The notes below the pieces were generated by a model that saw nothing but the letters and a program-made list of their open reading frames with translations, made no database searches and had not been told where the DNA came from. Source: Methanobacteriota archaeon (lineage in GTDB: Archaea > Thermoplasmatota > Thermoplasmata > Methanomassiliicoccales > Methanomassiliicoccaceae). Taken from it: a stretch of 35,609 nt of DNA. How positions within the stretch are numbered: position 1 is the stretch's first letter; each line of letters starts with the position of its first letter. The DNA lies in the NCBI GenBank assembly GCA_012518185.1, contig JAAYTA010000086.1, forward strand, positions 1-35,609. The letters are read 5' to 3'. A program made the position numbers and the translations under genes. Positions 16,073 through 24,078 of this stretch are shown here, one piece after another.

Positions 16073-16082
16073 GTCTATCACC

Positions 16083-17645
16083 TTAAGTATATTCGTCTCC
16101 TTTGGTCTTCCTCCATTCATCGAGAGGGATTGAGAACTTTTTCTCAACTTCATCACGATAGGTGGGGCCACCGTTGTATGCGCAGAAGGGTATAATCCTA
16201 CCATCTGGCACAACGTAATGAATAGCACAGCGCTTGACCCTTTCGACGTCGAAGTTATAAGCATCTTGGAAATGCATGGAACTAATCAGCATCATGTTCC
16301 ATGAGAATTTAGCTAAACCTGATTTTGTTTCATTGTTGACTACGTTTCCCATAGTCTCAACGAATTGAGAAACGGTAAGTCCACTGGGTATTTTGCTCTC
16401 ATCAATATGTTTCTTTAGGATCTTACGAGCCTTAATCAGGGAGAGTTTAGGGAATGTTGCCGATGTAGCTTCTTTAGATAATTCATATATGTCCTTCATC
16501 AGCCCTTCCACGTCGACAAACTGTGTTAATGGCACTACTTCATCATCATCGTTGATGAACCAGTATGTTCCCATCCCACAATGTGGATGAGTGGTGAAGG
16601 CCACTTTATATTGTTTAAGGATGGCAGATGCATAGGTGGATATAGGTACTACAGAAGGTACAGGGAACCAATCATCTCTACCGGCATATCCTGTCTGTTC
16701 ATCAATATCTCTTATTAGATCAGGGATAGTATATCTTCCCTCTTCTCTCTCTTTCTGATCTATACGTCCAGTGAATGCTACGGGCTGGAAGTTAACGGCC
16801 CGTACTACATCACGATTCTTAACTGCGAATTTTATAATGTCTCCTATCTGATGATCGTTAAGTCCTTTGACCACTGTGGGGACTAGAACTATTGAGGGTC
16901 GCTTGTATGTGAGCTTTCGAACATTCTCGATGGCATCATTCTTAACATCCATCAATTTCTTGCCTCGTGTCTGTTCATAAATGTCATCAGTTATGCCGTC
17001 GAATTGCAGATAGATAGTATTGACACCTGCTTCAGCACACTCTCTAGCAAAATCAGGATCTCTGGCAAGTTTTATTCCATTTGTGGCCACTTGAATTTGA
17101 GCGAATCCCAACTCCTTAGCCTTACGGATAACGTCGAAGAATCTGGGATAGATAGTAGGTTCACCACCAGAAAATTGGATGGCAGGGGTGGGAACTGGGC
17201 GCTCTTCCCTCAACTTCTCCATCATGAACACTACTTCTTCGAAAGATGGTTCATATACGTATCCAGCTTGATTGGCGTTGGCAAAACATATCGGGCAACG
17301 AAGATTACATCGATTGGTCAAGTCAAGGTTAGCTAATGATGTATGTGATGTGTGTAAATTGCATAGTCCACAGTTATCTGGACATGTTTTGGCGTCGGTA
17401 ATTAATGGATTGCTTATGCCGATACCATCGTATGCATACTTTTCGGCCTTTAGGAATAAATCCACATCTGACCAATATATATCTGTGATCTTACCATGCT
17501 CTGGACATTCCTTTTCCATGAGCACTTTACCATCCGATTCGAATACTCGTGCTGGCACTACCTTCTTACACTCTGGGCAAAGTGACTGCGTTGTTTTGGG
17601 CAGTCCTTTCTGTAGAACGCTATCTTTCGCTATCATAAGAGCCAT
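16083..17645 (-). CDS. tes: Radical SAM tetraether lipid synthase (Tes)
   Basis: A 520-aa radical SAM enzyme of the Tes family (MA_1486/MJ0619 group), which couples the phytanyl chain ends of two archaeols to give macrocyclic or tetraether lipids. The N-terminal part carries extra Cys sets (C23/C26/C47 and C88/C92/C95 in CPDNCGLC). The SAM cluster motif CNLRCPIC is C113-C117-C120 and SGGEP is at 159-163. Two more Cys are in PHCGMG and two in the C-terminal CAIHY...IPFCAYN region, matching the multi-cluster architecture of Tes. Either ATG 17645 or ATG 17636 may start it. It heads an operon with ferredoxin and geranylgeranyl reductase, the order known in Methanosarcina, and is divergent from a TrmB-type regulator. 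Confidence 0.92.
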   Translation of the reverse strand: MALMIAKDSVLQKGLPKTTQSLCPECKKVVPARVFESDGKVLMEKECPEHGKITDIYWSDVDLFLKAEKYAYDGIGISNPLITDAKTCPDNCGLCNLHTSHTSLANLDLTNRCNLRCPICFANANQAGYVYEPSFEEVVFMMEKLREERPVPTPAIQFSGGEPTIYPRFFDVIRKAKELGFAQIQVATNGIKLARDPDFARECAEAGVNTIYLQFDGITDDIYEQTRGKKLMDVKNDAIENVRKLTYKRPSIVLVPTVVKGLNDHQIGDIIKFAVKNRDVVRAVNFQPVAFTGRIDQKEREEGRYTIPDLIRDIDEQTGYAGRDDWFPVPSVVPISTYASAILKQYKVAFTTHPHCGMGTYWFINDDDEVVPLTQFVDVEGLMKDIYELSKEATSATFPKLSLIKARKILKKHIDESKIPSGLTVSQFVETMGNVVNNETKSGLAKFSWNMMLISSMHFQDAYNFDVERVKRCAIHYVVPDGRIIPFCAYNGGPTYRDEVEKKFSIPLDEWRKTKGDEYT

Positions 17646-17671
17646 CCCGTTGTTGGTAGTAATCTATGAAA

Positions 17672-17705
17672 TAATTTAATACTATTGTAGCTTTGTTAGC
17701 TACAA
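17672..17705. promoter_or_regulatory. Divergent tes/trmB-like control region with 7-7-7 inverted repeat
   Basis: TTGTAGC (17685-17691) and GCTACAA (17699-17705) form a perfect inverted repeat with a 7-nt spacer. TAATTTAA (17672-17679) is a TATA-like element for tes, predicting a near-leaderless start around 17648, so the repeat lies just upstream of the tes TATA/BRE. For the rightward regulator the repeat lies between its probable TATA (near 17683) and its ATG at 17714. TrmB-family proteins typically activate from the first position and repress from the second. Confidence 0.5.
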
Positions 17706-17713
17706 GGTATATT

Positions 17714-18439
17714 ATGTCATTCGCCGATATCTTTATGCTGGATGAAGGGGAGATAAATGTTGAAAAGGAGGAAATAATATCTCTCCTAAAGCGAATTGGG
17801 CTGACTGATTATGAATCTCGCGCGTATATCGGATTGGTAATGCGCTCTCACGGAACTGCAGAGAATATTGCTAATGTGGCGGACATCCCTCGCACCTCTG
17901 CATATAAAGTACTGGAGTCCCTACTTCAAAGAGAAATGGTGATATCACAAGGAGGACGGCCTGCTGTGTATTATCCAGTACCTCCTCGAGAAATAAAGGA
18001 GAAGCTTTTAGCTGATGCTGAAAGGGCATTTGAAAAGCTGGAGCGATTGCAAGGAGTCCTATCAGAAAGAGGGGTTCCCCAACTGATCTATACAATCGTT
18101 GGTAGAGAGCGTATCTTGTCGAAAGTTGGCGACATGATTGATACAGCTAAGAGCAGTTTACTGATATCGGGACCCTCTCTCAGAGATGTATTACAAGATA
18201 GTGCTGGAAGAATATCCAATGCTGTTAAGCGAGGAGTAACTGTCAAGGTTGTGACTGAACCAAATACTAAGGTACCAGATGATGTTGAAGTGGTGAGGAA
18301 ACAAGATATGGTTGCTATCGACGTATTAGTAGATAGTGAACAAGCACTTCTTTCCTCTCCAGATCTTAGTATATGCGGTTATACTGATAATCCCTTTTTA
18401 GTAACTCACTTTGAATACTTCCTAGATATCACGGGATGA
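17714..18439 (+). CDS. TrmB-family transcriptional regulator
   Basis: A 241-aa DNA-binding protein. An N-terminal winged helix (about 20-85: LKRIGLTDYESRAYIGLVMR...ADIPRTSAYKVLESLLQREMV) is typical of TrmB. A coiled-coil-like linker (about 90-120) and a phospholipase D-like effector-binding domain (about 125-241: VGRERILSKVGDMIDTAKSSLLISGPS) follow. The longer sugar-binding tail of classic TrmB is missing. I chose ATG 17714 over the upstream TTG; ATG 17735 is also possible. It is divergent from tes-fdx-ggr across a palindrome, so it is a good candidate to control tetraether lipid synthesis and itself. The ligand is unknown. Confidence 0.87.
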   Translation: MSFADIFMLDEGEINVEKEEIISLLKRIGLTDYESRAYIGLVMRSHGTAENIANVADIPRTSAYKVLESLLQREMVISQGGRPAVYYPVPPREIKEKLLADAERAFEKLERLQGVLSERGVPQLIYTIVGRERILSKVGDMIDTAKSSLLISGPSLRDVLQDSAGRISNAVKRGVTVKVVTEPNTKVPDDVEVVRKQDMVAIDVLVDSEQALLSSPDLSICGYTDNPFLVTHFEYFLDITG

Positions 18440-18441
18440 TT

Positions 18442-18476
18442 ATTGAATAATGATGCAATGGTACTGATTATTCAAT
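18442..18476. terminator. AT-rich stem-loop between convergent genes
   Basis: ATTGAATAAT (18442-18451) and ATTATTCAAT (18467-18476) form a perfect 10-bp inverted repeat with a 15-nt loop, in the 47-bp gap between the TrmB-like gene and the end of serS. The symmetric position suggests a bidirectional termination or 3'-end processing element. Confidence 0.45.
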
Positions 18477-18486
18477 ATGTTGCACA

Positions 18487-19749
18487 TCAGCTGATGATCT
18501 CTTGACCCTTCATGTATGGTCGTAGGACTGCAGGAATGGTAATCGTACCATCTTTATTCTGGTAATTTTCCAGAACCGCTACCATCGTACGAGGAAGTGC
18601 AAGACCTGATCCATTCAGGGTGTGGACAAACTCACTCTTGAGGTGAGGCTCAGGTCTGAACTTAACTCTCGCCCTACGTGCCTGGAAATCAGTGAAGCAA
18701 GAACAAGAGGATACTTCGAGCCATTGACTCGCACCAGGAGCATGAGCTTCCAAGTCATAGGTCTTGGCGCTAGCAAATCCCATGTCACCAGTGCATAATA
18801 GCATAGTACGATATGGCAATTCTAGTCCTTGGAGGATTGCTTCGGCATCAGAACGAAGAGTCTCTAGATCTTGGTATGAAGTGGATGGATGAACAAACTT
18901 TACCAGCTCTACTTTATTGAATTGATGCACCCTTATGATGCCTCTTGTATCTGCGCTTCTGCCTGCCTCACGTCGAAATGATGGCAAATAAGCAGTGTAG
19001 GATATGGGGAGTTGCTCTCTTTCAAAGATCTCATCTTTATGCATGTTGGTGACTGGTACCTCTGCAGTAGGATTTAGCCATAAATCATCCCGCTCGCACC
19101 AGTACATATCATCTTTCATTTTAGGATACTGTCCAGTGCCCATAACTGAGGCAGTGTTAACGATGGCTGGAGTGAATATTTCCGTATATCCTTGCTCATG
19201 ATGAACATCTAACATGTATTGTATCAAAGCTCTCTCTAAACGTGCTCCATCGCCCTTGAGGATGTAAAATCCGCTTCCAGTGATCTTAGCTCCTCTTTGA
19301 AAATCGATTATGTCAAGATCTTCTCCAATCTCATAGTGCTTCTTAGGAGTGAAGTTAAATTCGCGTATGCTGCCAGATGATGATACTATGCAATTTCCAT
19401 CATAGTCGCATCCTATCGGGACTGAATCATCGGGTATATTGGGAATGTTTAGAACCACTTCATCTCTCTTGGTTTCGAGATCTGCCACCGTGGTATCGAT
19501 ATGCTTAATTCTTTCGGCCACAGCTTTCATCTCACCTATTACTTTTTTCTTCTCATCCCCCTTGAGCTTAGGAATTTGCTCTGATGCTATATTCCTCTGA
19601 TGCTTTAGGCGATTTGACTCATCTATCAGTCTTCGCCACTCTTCATCCAATCGGAGAAATTCATCAAGAGTTTCCTCAGTATAGTTACGGTTCAGAAGCA
19701 TGACGCGTATCATCTCTGGATTGCGTCTTATGAGATCGACATCTAACAA
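18487..19749 (-). CDS. serS: Seryl-tRNA synthetase
   Basis: A 420-aa class II synthetase charging tRNA-Ser. An N-terminal tRNA-binding coiled coil (about 30-100) precedes the catalytic core with motif 1 (GYTEIFTPAIVN), motif 2 (PSFRREAGRSADTRGIIRVHQF) and motif 3 (LNGSGLALPRTMVAVLENYQ). This is the common bacterial/eukaryotic-type SerRS, not the rare methanogen SerS2 type. The start is a TTG at 19749: AAGGTGA (19762-19756) lies 6 nt upstream, giving MLDVDLIRRNP, the standard SerRS N-terminus. It is downstream of rnp4 and yhbY on the same strand after a 112-bp gap. Confidence 0.95.
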   Translation of the reverse strand: MLDVDLIRRNPEMIRVMLLNRNYTEETLDEFLRLDEEWRRLIDESNRLKHQRNIASEQIPKLKGDEKKKVIGEMKAVAERIKHIDTTVADLETKRDEVVLNIPNIPDDSVPIGCDYDGNCIVSSSGSIREFNFTPKKHYEIGEDLDIIDFQRGAKITGSGFYILKGDGARLERALIQYMLDVHHEQGYTEIFTPAIVNTASVMGTGQYPKMKDDMYWCERDDLWLNPTAEVPVTNMHKDEIFEREQLPISYTAYLPSFRREAGRSADTRGIIRVHQFNKVELVKFVHPSTSYQDLETLRSDAEAILQGLELPYRTMLLCTGDMGFASAKTYDLEAHAPGASQWLEVSSCSCFTDFQARRARVKFRPEPHLKSEFVHTLNGSGLALPRTMVAVLENYQNKDGTITIPAVLRPYMKGQEIIS

Positions 19750-19861
19750 AGCCAGTCACCTTGGGGCGCTAATTGCATAATCTCACAATAATGGTTTGCA
19801 TGCTAAAGATGCTGTGGGAGCTGTATTGGTGGTTGTAGATGATTGGTTAAAGCTCATCGAT

Positions 19862-20140
19862 TCAGATCGCCAGGCGAGCATCGCACAGTAGAACTGTGAA
19901 GCCTCGAACATCAACTACTACTGAACCCGATCGCTCCGCTAATTCGGTGGCCACTTCCTTGATTGGTAGATCGGCGTTGGGGAGTACTCTGACCTTGACT
20001 AATCGAGTCCTCTTCACTTGCGCTCGTAACTCTTCTACGACTCCTTCAGATACGCCTTCCTTTCCTATGTGGACAGTAGGCTCAAGTTTACTTCCTTTGC
20101 CTAGAAGTTCCTTCTTTCTTGCTTTATTCATCTGATTCAC
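19862..20140 (-). CDS. YhbY-type CRM-domain RNA-binding protein
   Basis: A 92-aa protein consisting of one CRS1-YhbY (CRM) domain, including KRKELLGKGSKLEP-like helix 1 and the GKEGVSEGVVEEL segment that carries the family's glycine-rich RNA-binding loop. E. coli YhbY binds pre-50S particles, so a role in large-subunit rRNA assembly is likely. Starts at 20140 or 20131 are possible; the first overlaps the rnp4 gene by 17 nt. The pairing with an RNase P subunit gene fits an RNA-processing operon. Confidence 0.88.
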   Translation of the reverse strand: MNQMNKARKKELLGKGSKLEPTVHIGKEGVSEGVVEELRAQVKRTRLVKVRVLPNADLPIKEVATELAERSGSVVVDVRGFTVLLCDARLAI

Positions 20141-20456
20141 CCTTCTTCTCCCTTAGATATGGCGCTCTCTGTATTGCTCCACAAGTTAGACAATGTATGA
20201 CCACACGATTAGATCGAAGACGGACTTTGCAGTTCCATCCTGGGAGCAGCGCCACCATACATTTACGGCAGTATATTCGGTCCTTAGTCATAGGAGTGTT
20301 TGTACGCATTCCAATCTTACGAGCTAAAGATACATAGCGTCTGCTACGATCGATGCGACCTTCTCGGACCTCCTCTATAGCAAGATCCATTAATCGATCC
20401 ATACGTGTTCTAGCGATGTTCCTCGCTTCTCGAGCAGATATGCGCCTCCTAGCCAT
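20124..20456 (-). CDS. rnp4: Ribonuclease P protein component 4 (Rpp21/Rpr2 family)
   Basis: A 110-aa archaeal RNase P subunit. The N-terminal half is basic and helical (RRRISAREARNIARTRMDRLMDLA). The zinc ribbon has C-x2-C (YCRKCM) and C-x2-C (HCLTCGA), as in Rpp21. With Rpp29 it binds the specificity side of RNase P RNA and helps remove tRNA 5' leaders. The acidic tail EKKGESDE overlaps the start of the CRM-domain gene. It is the first clear gene of the rnp4-yhbY-serS set. Confidence 0.9.
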   Translation of the reverse strand: MARRRISAREARNIARTRMDRLMDLAIEEVREGRIDRSRRYVSLARKIGMRTNTPMTKDRIYCRKCMVALLPGWNCKVRLRSNRVVIHCLTCGAIQRAPYLREKKGESDE

Positions 20457-20512
20457 TTGATACCAGCGCCGTTATGCTAGGAAGTATATCGTGATGAAAT
20501 AGGTTTGCTATG

Positions 20513-20869
20513 TCATACGGTTACGAGTCCCTCGATATTGATATCTTCATAAGTGAGAAGAGTCACGGGAAATTCCTCAATACTGAATATCATGTCTTTA
20601 AAATCCTCCAGAACCGATGATGGTATGATTATTCCTACATAGAATCCATCATCAGCTGGCTCATAATATTGAAGAAGAGCATCAGGACGGGTCCAACTAT
20701 CTGAACTTTCGAGAAATTCAAATCCGATCAACCTGCTTCCATCTTTCAATGTGAGAAGGGCCCAATTGCCTTCTTGGATTGAATATTCTATATCTAATCC
20801 GGGCTTGATCTCAAGAAGCATGCGTATGCGAAGCTGAACAACATCCTCTAATTCGATCCACACCATCAT
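20513..20869 (-). CDS. Hypothetical protein
   Basis: A 118-aa acidic soluble protein I do not recognise. It alternates short predicted strands (WALLTLKDGSRLIGFEFLE, FYVGIIIP, FPVTLLTYEDI) with one helix, which suggests a compact alpha/beta or barrel domain. No Cys, metal motif or membrane segment is seen. ATG 20869 or the adjacent ATG (MMVW) starts it. It lies 56 bp upstream of rnp4 and may share its transcript. Confidence 0.65.
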   Translation of the reverse strand: MMVWIELEDVVQLRIRMLLEIKPGLDIEYSIQEGNWALLTLKDGSRLIGFEFLESSDSWTRPDALLQYYEPADDGFYVGIIIPSSVLEDFKDMIFSIEEFPVTLLTYEDINIEGLVTV

Positions 20870-20904
20870 GTGGTTTTCTGTTCCGCGAGTATAATTACAT
20901 TACT

Positions 20905-21285
20905 TTATTCAAGCTCGTCCAGTTTACGAAAAGCAGTGGCAAGTCCTCGAGTCATACTCATCAAACTTGCTATCATCATAGTTTCTACAATCTCCTCTTT
21001 GGTGATGCCTATATTGATAGCCTGAGTAATATGAGTAGTTAAGCAGTGTTCACTTCCCATAGCGGTACTAGCAGAGATGGCTGCCAACTCCACTTCTCTT
21101 TGATTGAGATGTTTTGGCTCCACGAGAAGGCGAGCTGATAAGTCAGTATAAGCTAAGAATAAATCAGGATGGTCGGAGAGGAAGTTGGGTAGGAATAGTT
21201 GGAAACCGTACAATTCTTCTTGTTTGCGCAACCGTCTCTCTACTTCTGTACGCAATTCTTCCTCTATTGTCATGGAGCGATGCAT
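20905..21285 (-). CDS. Carboxymuconolactone decarboxylase/AhpD-like protein
   Basis: A 126-aa all-helical protein of the CMD/AhpD fold. The family core is visible: NQREVELAAISASTAMGSEHCLTTHITQAINIGITKEEI. AhpD peroxidases use a CxxC pair here; this protein has S78-E-H-C81, so only the second Cys remains, with the usual His84-region after it. It may be a one-Cys peroxidase-like or non-redox member. Its start MHRSMTIEEE could also be the Met at residue 5. It is divergent from the L10e gene across a 342-bp gap. Confidence 0.8.
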   Translation of the reverse strand: MHRSMTIEEELRTEVERRLRKQEELYGFQLFLPNFLSDHPDLFLAYTDLSARLLVEPKHLNQREVELAAISASTAMGSEHCLTTHITQAINIGITKEEIVETMMIASLMSMTRGLATAFRKLDELE

Positions 21286-21627
21286 TGAATTGATGACTAA
21301 TGGCTTTTTCCCTGAATGTGTCTGATTGAATATTACTCAATAGATAGGCGGGAGAATATATTCATCAATATTCGTCGACTATCCGAAAACTTTATGAATC
21401 TATATCGCCACACCATTCACGAGGTACTGCACTTTAGAGTTAGAGATGTAGGAGTCAGACCGATATACTCATTAAGGTGATATCCGTCCATCTTTATCGA
21501 TGGATGAGTCGGCTCAAAATGACGCTTGTACTAGTACTGGCCATATGTCCAGACATACCATAGCGCTTATATACAAAAACAATAATGTACGCAGACCTTC
21601 ACATTCATTTCAATAAGGTGATTTGGC
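21286..21627. other. Intergenic region with the L10e promoter and leader
   Basis: No convincing gene. A clear box A TTATATA (21567-21573) predicts initiation near 21597, and AAGGTGAT (21615-21622) precedes the L10e ATG by 5 nt. Farther left are a small CCATC...GATGG hairpin (about 21489-21504) and two tiny open frames (21394-21480, 28 aa, basic; and a 14-aa one ending near 21563), none with supporting similarity. Confidence 0.55.
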
Positions 21628-22146
21628 ATGGCACGTAAACCCGGACGCATGTATAGACAAATCAAAGGGCAGGCATACACTCGTAAGGAGTATATGGGTG
21701 GAATACCGCCTTCTCGAATTGTCAGCTTCAATCTCGGAACAATTGATGGAGACTTTCCTATAGTTATGACCCTCAGGGCCAAAGAATCTTGCCAAATCAG
21801 GCACACTGCTCTCGAGGCTGCTCGTATAGCTGCCAATAGGACCCTCACGAGGGGAACTAACATTATGAACTTCCATCTCAAGATAAAGCCGTATCCTCAC
21901 AATGTACTAAGGGAGCACAAGATGGCTACCGGTGCTGGTGCAGACCGTGTATCGGGCGGAATGCGTGCATCCTTTGGTAAGAATGTAGGAACTGCTGCAA
22001 GAGTTAGGAGTGGCGACGTCATCATGAAGGTTCGCATGACTCGGCAAGCATTCCCCGTTGCTAAGAGGGCTCTGAAGAAGGCTTGCATGAAGCTTCCTAC
22101 TCCTTGCTACCTGGAAATCGAAGAGGGAGCCGAGCTCGTCTCTTGA
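21628..22146 (+). CDS. rpl10e: Ribosomal protein L10e (uL16)
   Basis: A 172-aa protein of the large ribosomal subunit, archaeal/eukaryotic L10e, positioned near the central protuberance and 5S rRNA-tRNA contact. The family signatures are clear: ARKPGRMYRQIKGQAYTRKEYMGGIPPSRI at the start, NRTLTRGTNIMNFHLKIKPYPHNVLREHKMATGAGADRVSGGMRASFGK in the middle, and the ALKKACMKLPTPCYLEI end. It has its own promoter and a strong AAGGTGAT site. A T-rich stretch (22150-22171) after the stop is a probable terminator, though Dph2 follows closely on the same strand. Confidence 0.97.
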   Translation: MARKPGRMYRQIKGQAYTRKEYMGGIPPSRIVSFNLGTIDGDFPIVMTLRAKESCQIRHTALEAARIAANRTLTRGTNIMNFHLKIKPYPHNVLREHKMATGAGADRVSGGMRASFGKNVGTAARVRSGDVIMKVRMTRQAFPVAKRALKKACMKLPTPCYLEIEEGAELVS

Positions 22147-22149
22147 AAC

Positions 22150-22171
22150 CTTAATTTTTTCCTCTTCATTT
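22150..22171 (+). terminator. T-rich terminator after L10e
   Basis: A run TTAATTTTTTCCTCTTCATTTT directly after the L10e stop matches archaeal U-tract terminators; termination may be partial because dph2 starts 16-22 bp later. Confidence 0.5.
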
Positions 22172-22186
22172 TATGAATGATGGTGA

Positions 22187-23182
22187 GTGCTAGTGTATGA
22201 TTTTCGTCTAGACGAAGTCACCGAGTGGATCGTCGATAAGGGAGCACGCACCATTGCATTGCAACTACCTGAGGGCCTGAAGGTTCATGGGCAAGCTATA
22301 GCAGAAGAGATCGAGTATCGTACGTCTGGAAAGTGTATACTGATCGGCGATCCTTGCTATGGCGCTTGCGATGTGGATCAACGCTTCTTAGATTATGCTG
22401 ATGTATTGATACAATTTGGGCATGCTGAAATACCCTCTATGGAAATTGGCTCCAATGTATTATTCGTAGAGGTATTCATGAATATGGATATCTCAAAACT
22501 TTTACCACAATCGCTACCTCTTCTCAAGGGAATAGTGGGAGTATTGACAACCGTTCAACATGTGAAGATGCTCCCTATGATTAGGGAATGGTTGGAAGAT
22601 CACGGGCATCAGACTGTGATAGGTAAGGGAGATTCTCGGATAGTATTCGAGGGCCAAGTGCTAGGTTGCAACATCAGTGCTGTGGAGCCATTAAAGGATC
22701 AAGTAGGGAGTTTTTTGTATATAGGAAGTGGCGATTTCCATCCACTGAGTATAGCTGTTGAGACCGATCTTCCTGTAGTGGTAATTGATCCCTTAATGCA
22801 AGAAGTAAGAGAGTTGAGTGAACTCAGGGAAAAGATATTGAGGCAGAGGCATGGCGCCATCGCACGCGCTTCTCAGGCAAATAAATTTGCCATACTGGTG
22901 TCGACAAAAATTGGCCAGAATCGTATGGAACTTGCATGGAAATTGCGTTGCATGCTGGAGGAAAATGGACGATCTGCTTATCTGATTGCCTTGGAAGAAT
23001 TTCATCCTGATCGCATGCTTCCCTTCGAAGTCGATGCCTACGTGTCTACTGCATGTCCTCGTATTGCTATTGATGATTATTTGCGATATGATAAACCACT
23101 TCTGACTCCTGTGGAATTAGAGATAGTCCTCGGACTCAGAGATTGGAGCAACTATCGATTAGATACTATAGCAGGCAACTGA
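22187..23182 (+). CDS. dph2: Diphthamide synthase subunit Dph2 (2-(3-amino-3-carboxypropyl)histidine synthase)
   Basis: A 331-aa [4Fe-4S] enzyme that transfers the 3-amino-3-carboxypropyl group of SAM to a His of elongation factor 2, the first step of diphthamide. The three cluster Cys are spaced as in archaeal Dph2: Cys61 in DPCYGACD, Cys161 in GQVLGCN, and Cys290 in VSTACPRIAIDD. The start is GTG 22187 or GTG 22193; GGTGA just upstream favours one of these. EF-2 modification next to L10e is consistent with a translation cluster. Confidence 0.93.
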   Translation: MLVYDFRLDEVTEWIVDKGARTIALQLPEGLKVHGQAIAEEIEYRTSGKCILIGDPCYGACDVDQRFLDYADVLIQFGHAEIPSMEIGSNVLFVEVFMNMDISKLLPQSLPLLKGIVGVLTTVQHVKMLPMIREWLEDHGHQTVIGKGDSRIVFEGQVLGCNISAVEPLKDQVGSFLYIGSGDFHPLSIAVETDLPVVVIDPLMQEVRELSELREKILRQRHGAIARASQANKFAILVSTKIGQNRMELAWKLRCMLEENGRSAYLIALEEFHPDRMLPFEVDAYVSTACPRIAIDDYLRYDKPLLTPVELEIVLGLRDWSNYRLDTIAGN

Positions 23183-23270
23183 GTAAGAGCTCGGTAGCAT
23201 CTCAACATGTCTCGCTAATGGGGTAAGTTATAGGATAAATCTAATAATTGCTCAGGTCAATGACCTAGAG

Positions 23271-24029
23271 ATGCTAACTGCTGAATCCATTCGTCTTCGC
23301 GCACAACGTTCTGGGATTTGTATAGGCTTAGGAGTCGGAATGGATGTGGAAAAGGCTAAAAGAGCGAAGATGGAGGCAGAAGACAGCGGCTTCGCCGACG
23401 TTGTTCTTTATAATGATGCTAGGAAACTTGCAGAGGATCTGCTCAATGAGAGAATCGATGCAGCAGTTAGAGGCGATCTAGATTCTAACCATGCCATGGG
23501 AGCTATTAGGAAAACTTTCCAGGTAACTAAAGTTCTTAGAGCAGCATTCATGCAACCATGTGAGGGAAGAATGTTTCTACTGGCTCCGGTGGGGATAGAT
23601 GAAGGTTGGACTATAGCGGAAAAAGTAGAGATTGCTAGACTCTCGACAAGGCTAATGCGTCGCTTAGATATTGAGCCGGAGATAGGATTCATGTCGGGAG
23701 GGAGGGCTTCCGATAAAGGACGTATGGCTGAGATAGATCGCAGTATTGAAGCAGCGGAGGCAGCAACTGAGATTGCCACATCTGAAGGCATACGGGCAAG
23801 AGATTTTCAAGTACTAATTGAAAATGCTGCCAATGAATGTGACGTTATAATTGCACCAGATGGTATATCGGGCAACCTGATCTTTAGAACTTTGCATTTT
23901 TTAGGTGGAGCAGTCGCACTGGGTGCACCGGTGCTGAATATCGATAGCGTGTATATCGACACTTCACGCGCCAAGACATCTTATGGAGATTCTATAGCTT
24001 TAGCATCTGCTCTGGCATCTATGTATTAA
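23271..24029 (+). CDS. mtxX: Methanogenesis marker protein 4 / MtxX-like phosphotransacetylase homologue
   Basis: A 252-aa protein of the MtxX (methanogenesis marker 4) family, distant relatives of phosphate acyltransferases. Typical segments are [60 protein letters not shown] and [22 protein letters not shown]. Known distribution is nearly confined to methanogenic archaea; the exact reaction is not settled, and a methyltransferase role was proposed from operon context in Methanosarcina. Here it lies between dph2 and the archaeosine genes with no methyltransferase gene nearby. It supports a methanogen origin of the window. Confidence 0.85.
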   Translation: MLTAESIRLRAQRSGICIGLGVGMDVEKAKRAKMEAEDSGFADVVLYNDARKLAEDLLNERIDAAVRGDLDSNHAMGAIRKTFQVTKVLRAAFMQPCEGRMFLLAPVGIDEGWTIAEKVEIARLSTRLMRRLDIEPEIGFMSGGRASDKGRMAEIDRSIEAAEAATEIATSEGIRARDFQVLIENAANECDVIIAPDGISGNLIFRTLHFLGGAVALGAPVLNIDSVYIDTSRAKTSYGDSIALASALASMY

Positions 24030-24047
24030 CTCACTGCTTAGAAAGGC

Positions 24048-24078
24048 AAATATAATGATAATGGCGTCCTTGACCACA
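24048..24078 (+). promoter_or_regulatory. TATA box of the queDCE operon, leaderless start
   Basis: AAATATAA (24048-24055) is centred about 26 bp before the queD ATG at 24078, the usual box A to start-site distance. No Shine-Dalgarno sequence precedes this ATG, so the transcript is probably leaderless. Confidence 0.55.

Noticed and set aside
15905-16264. A 119-aa version of the ferredoxin beginning at 16264
   Set aside because: The first 64 residues overlap the tes coding region in another frame; a good Shine-Dalgarno site precedes the internal ATG at 16072.
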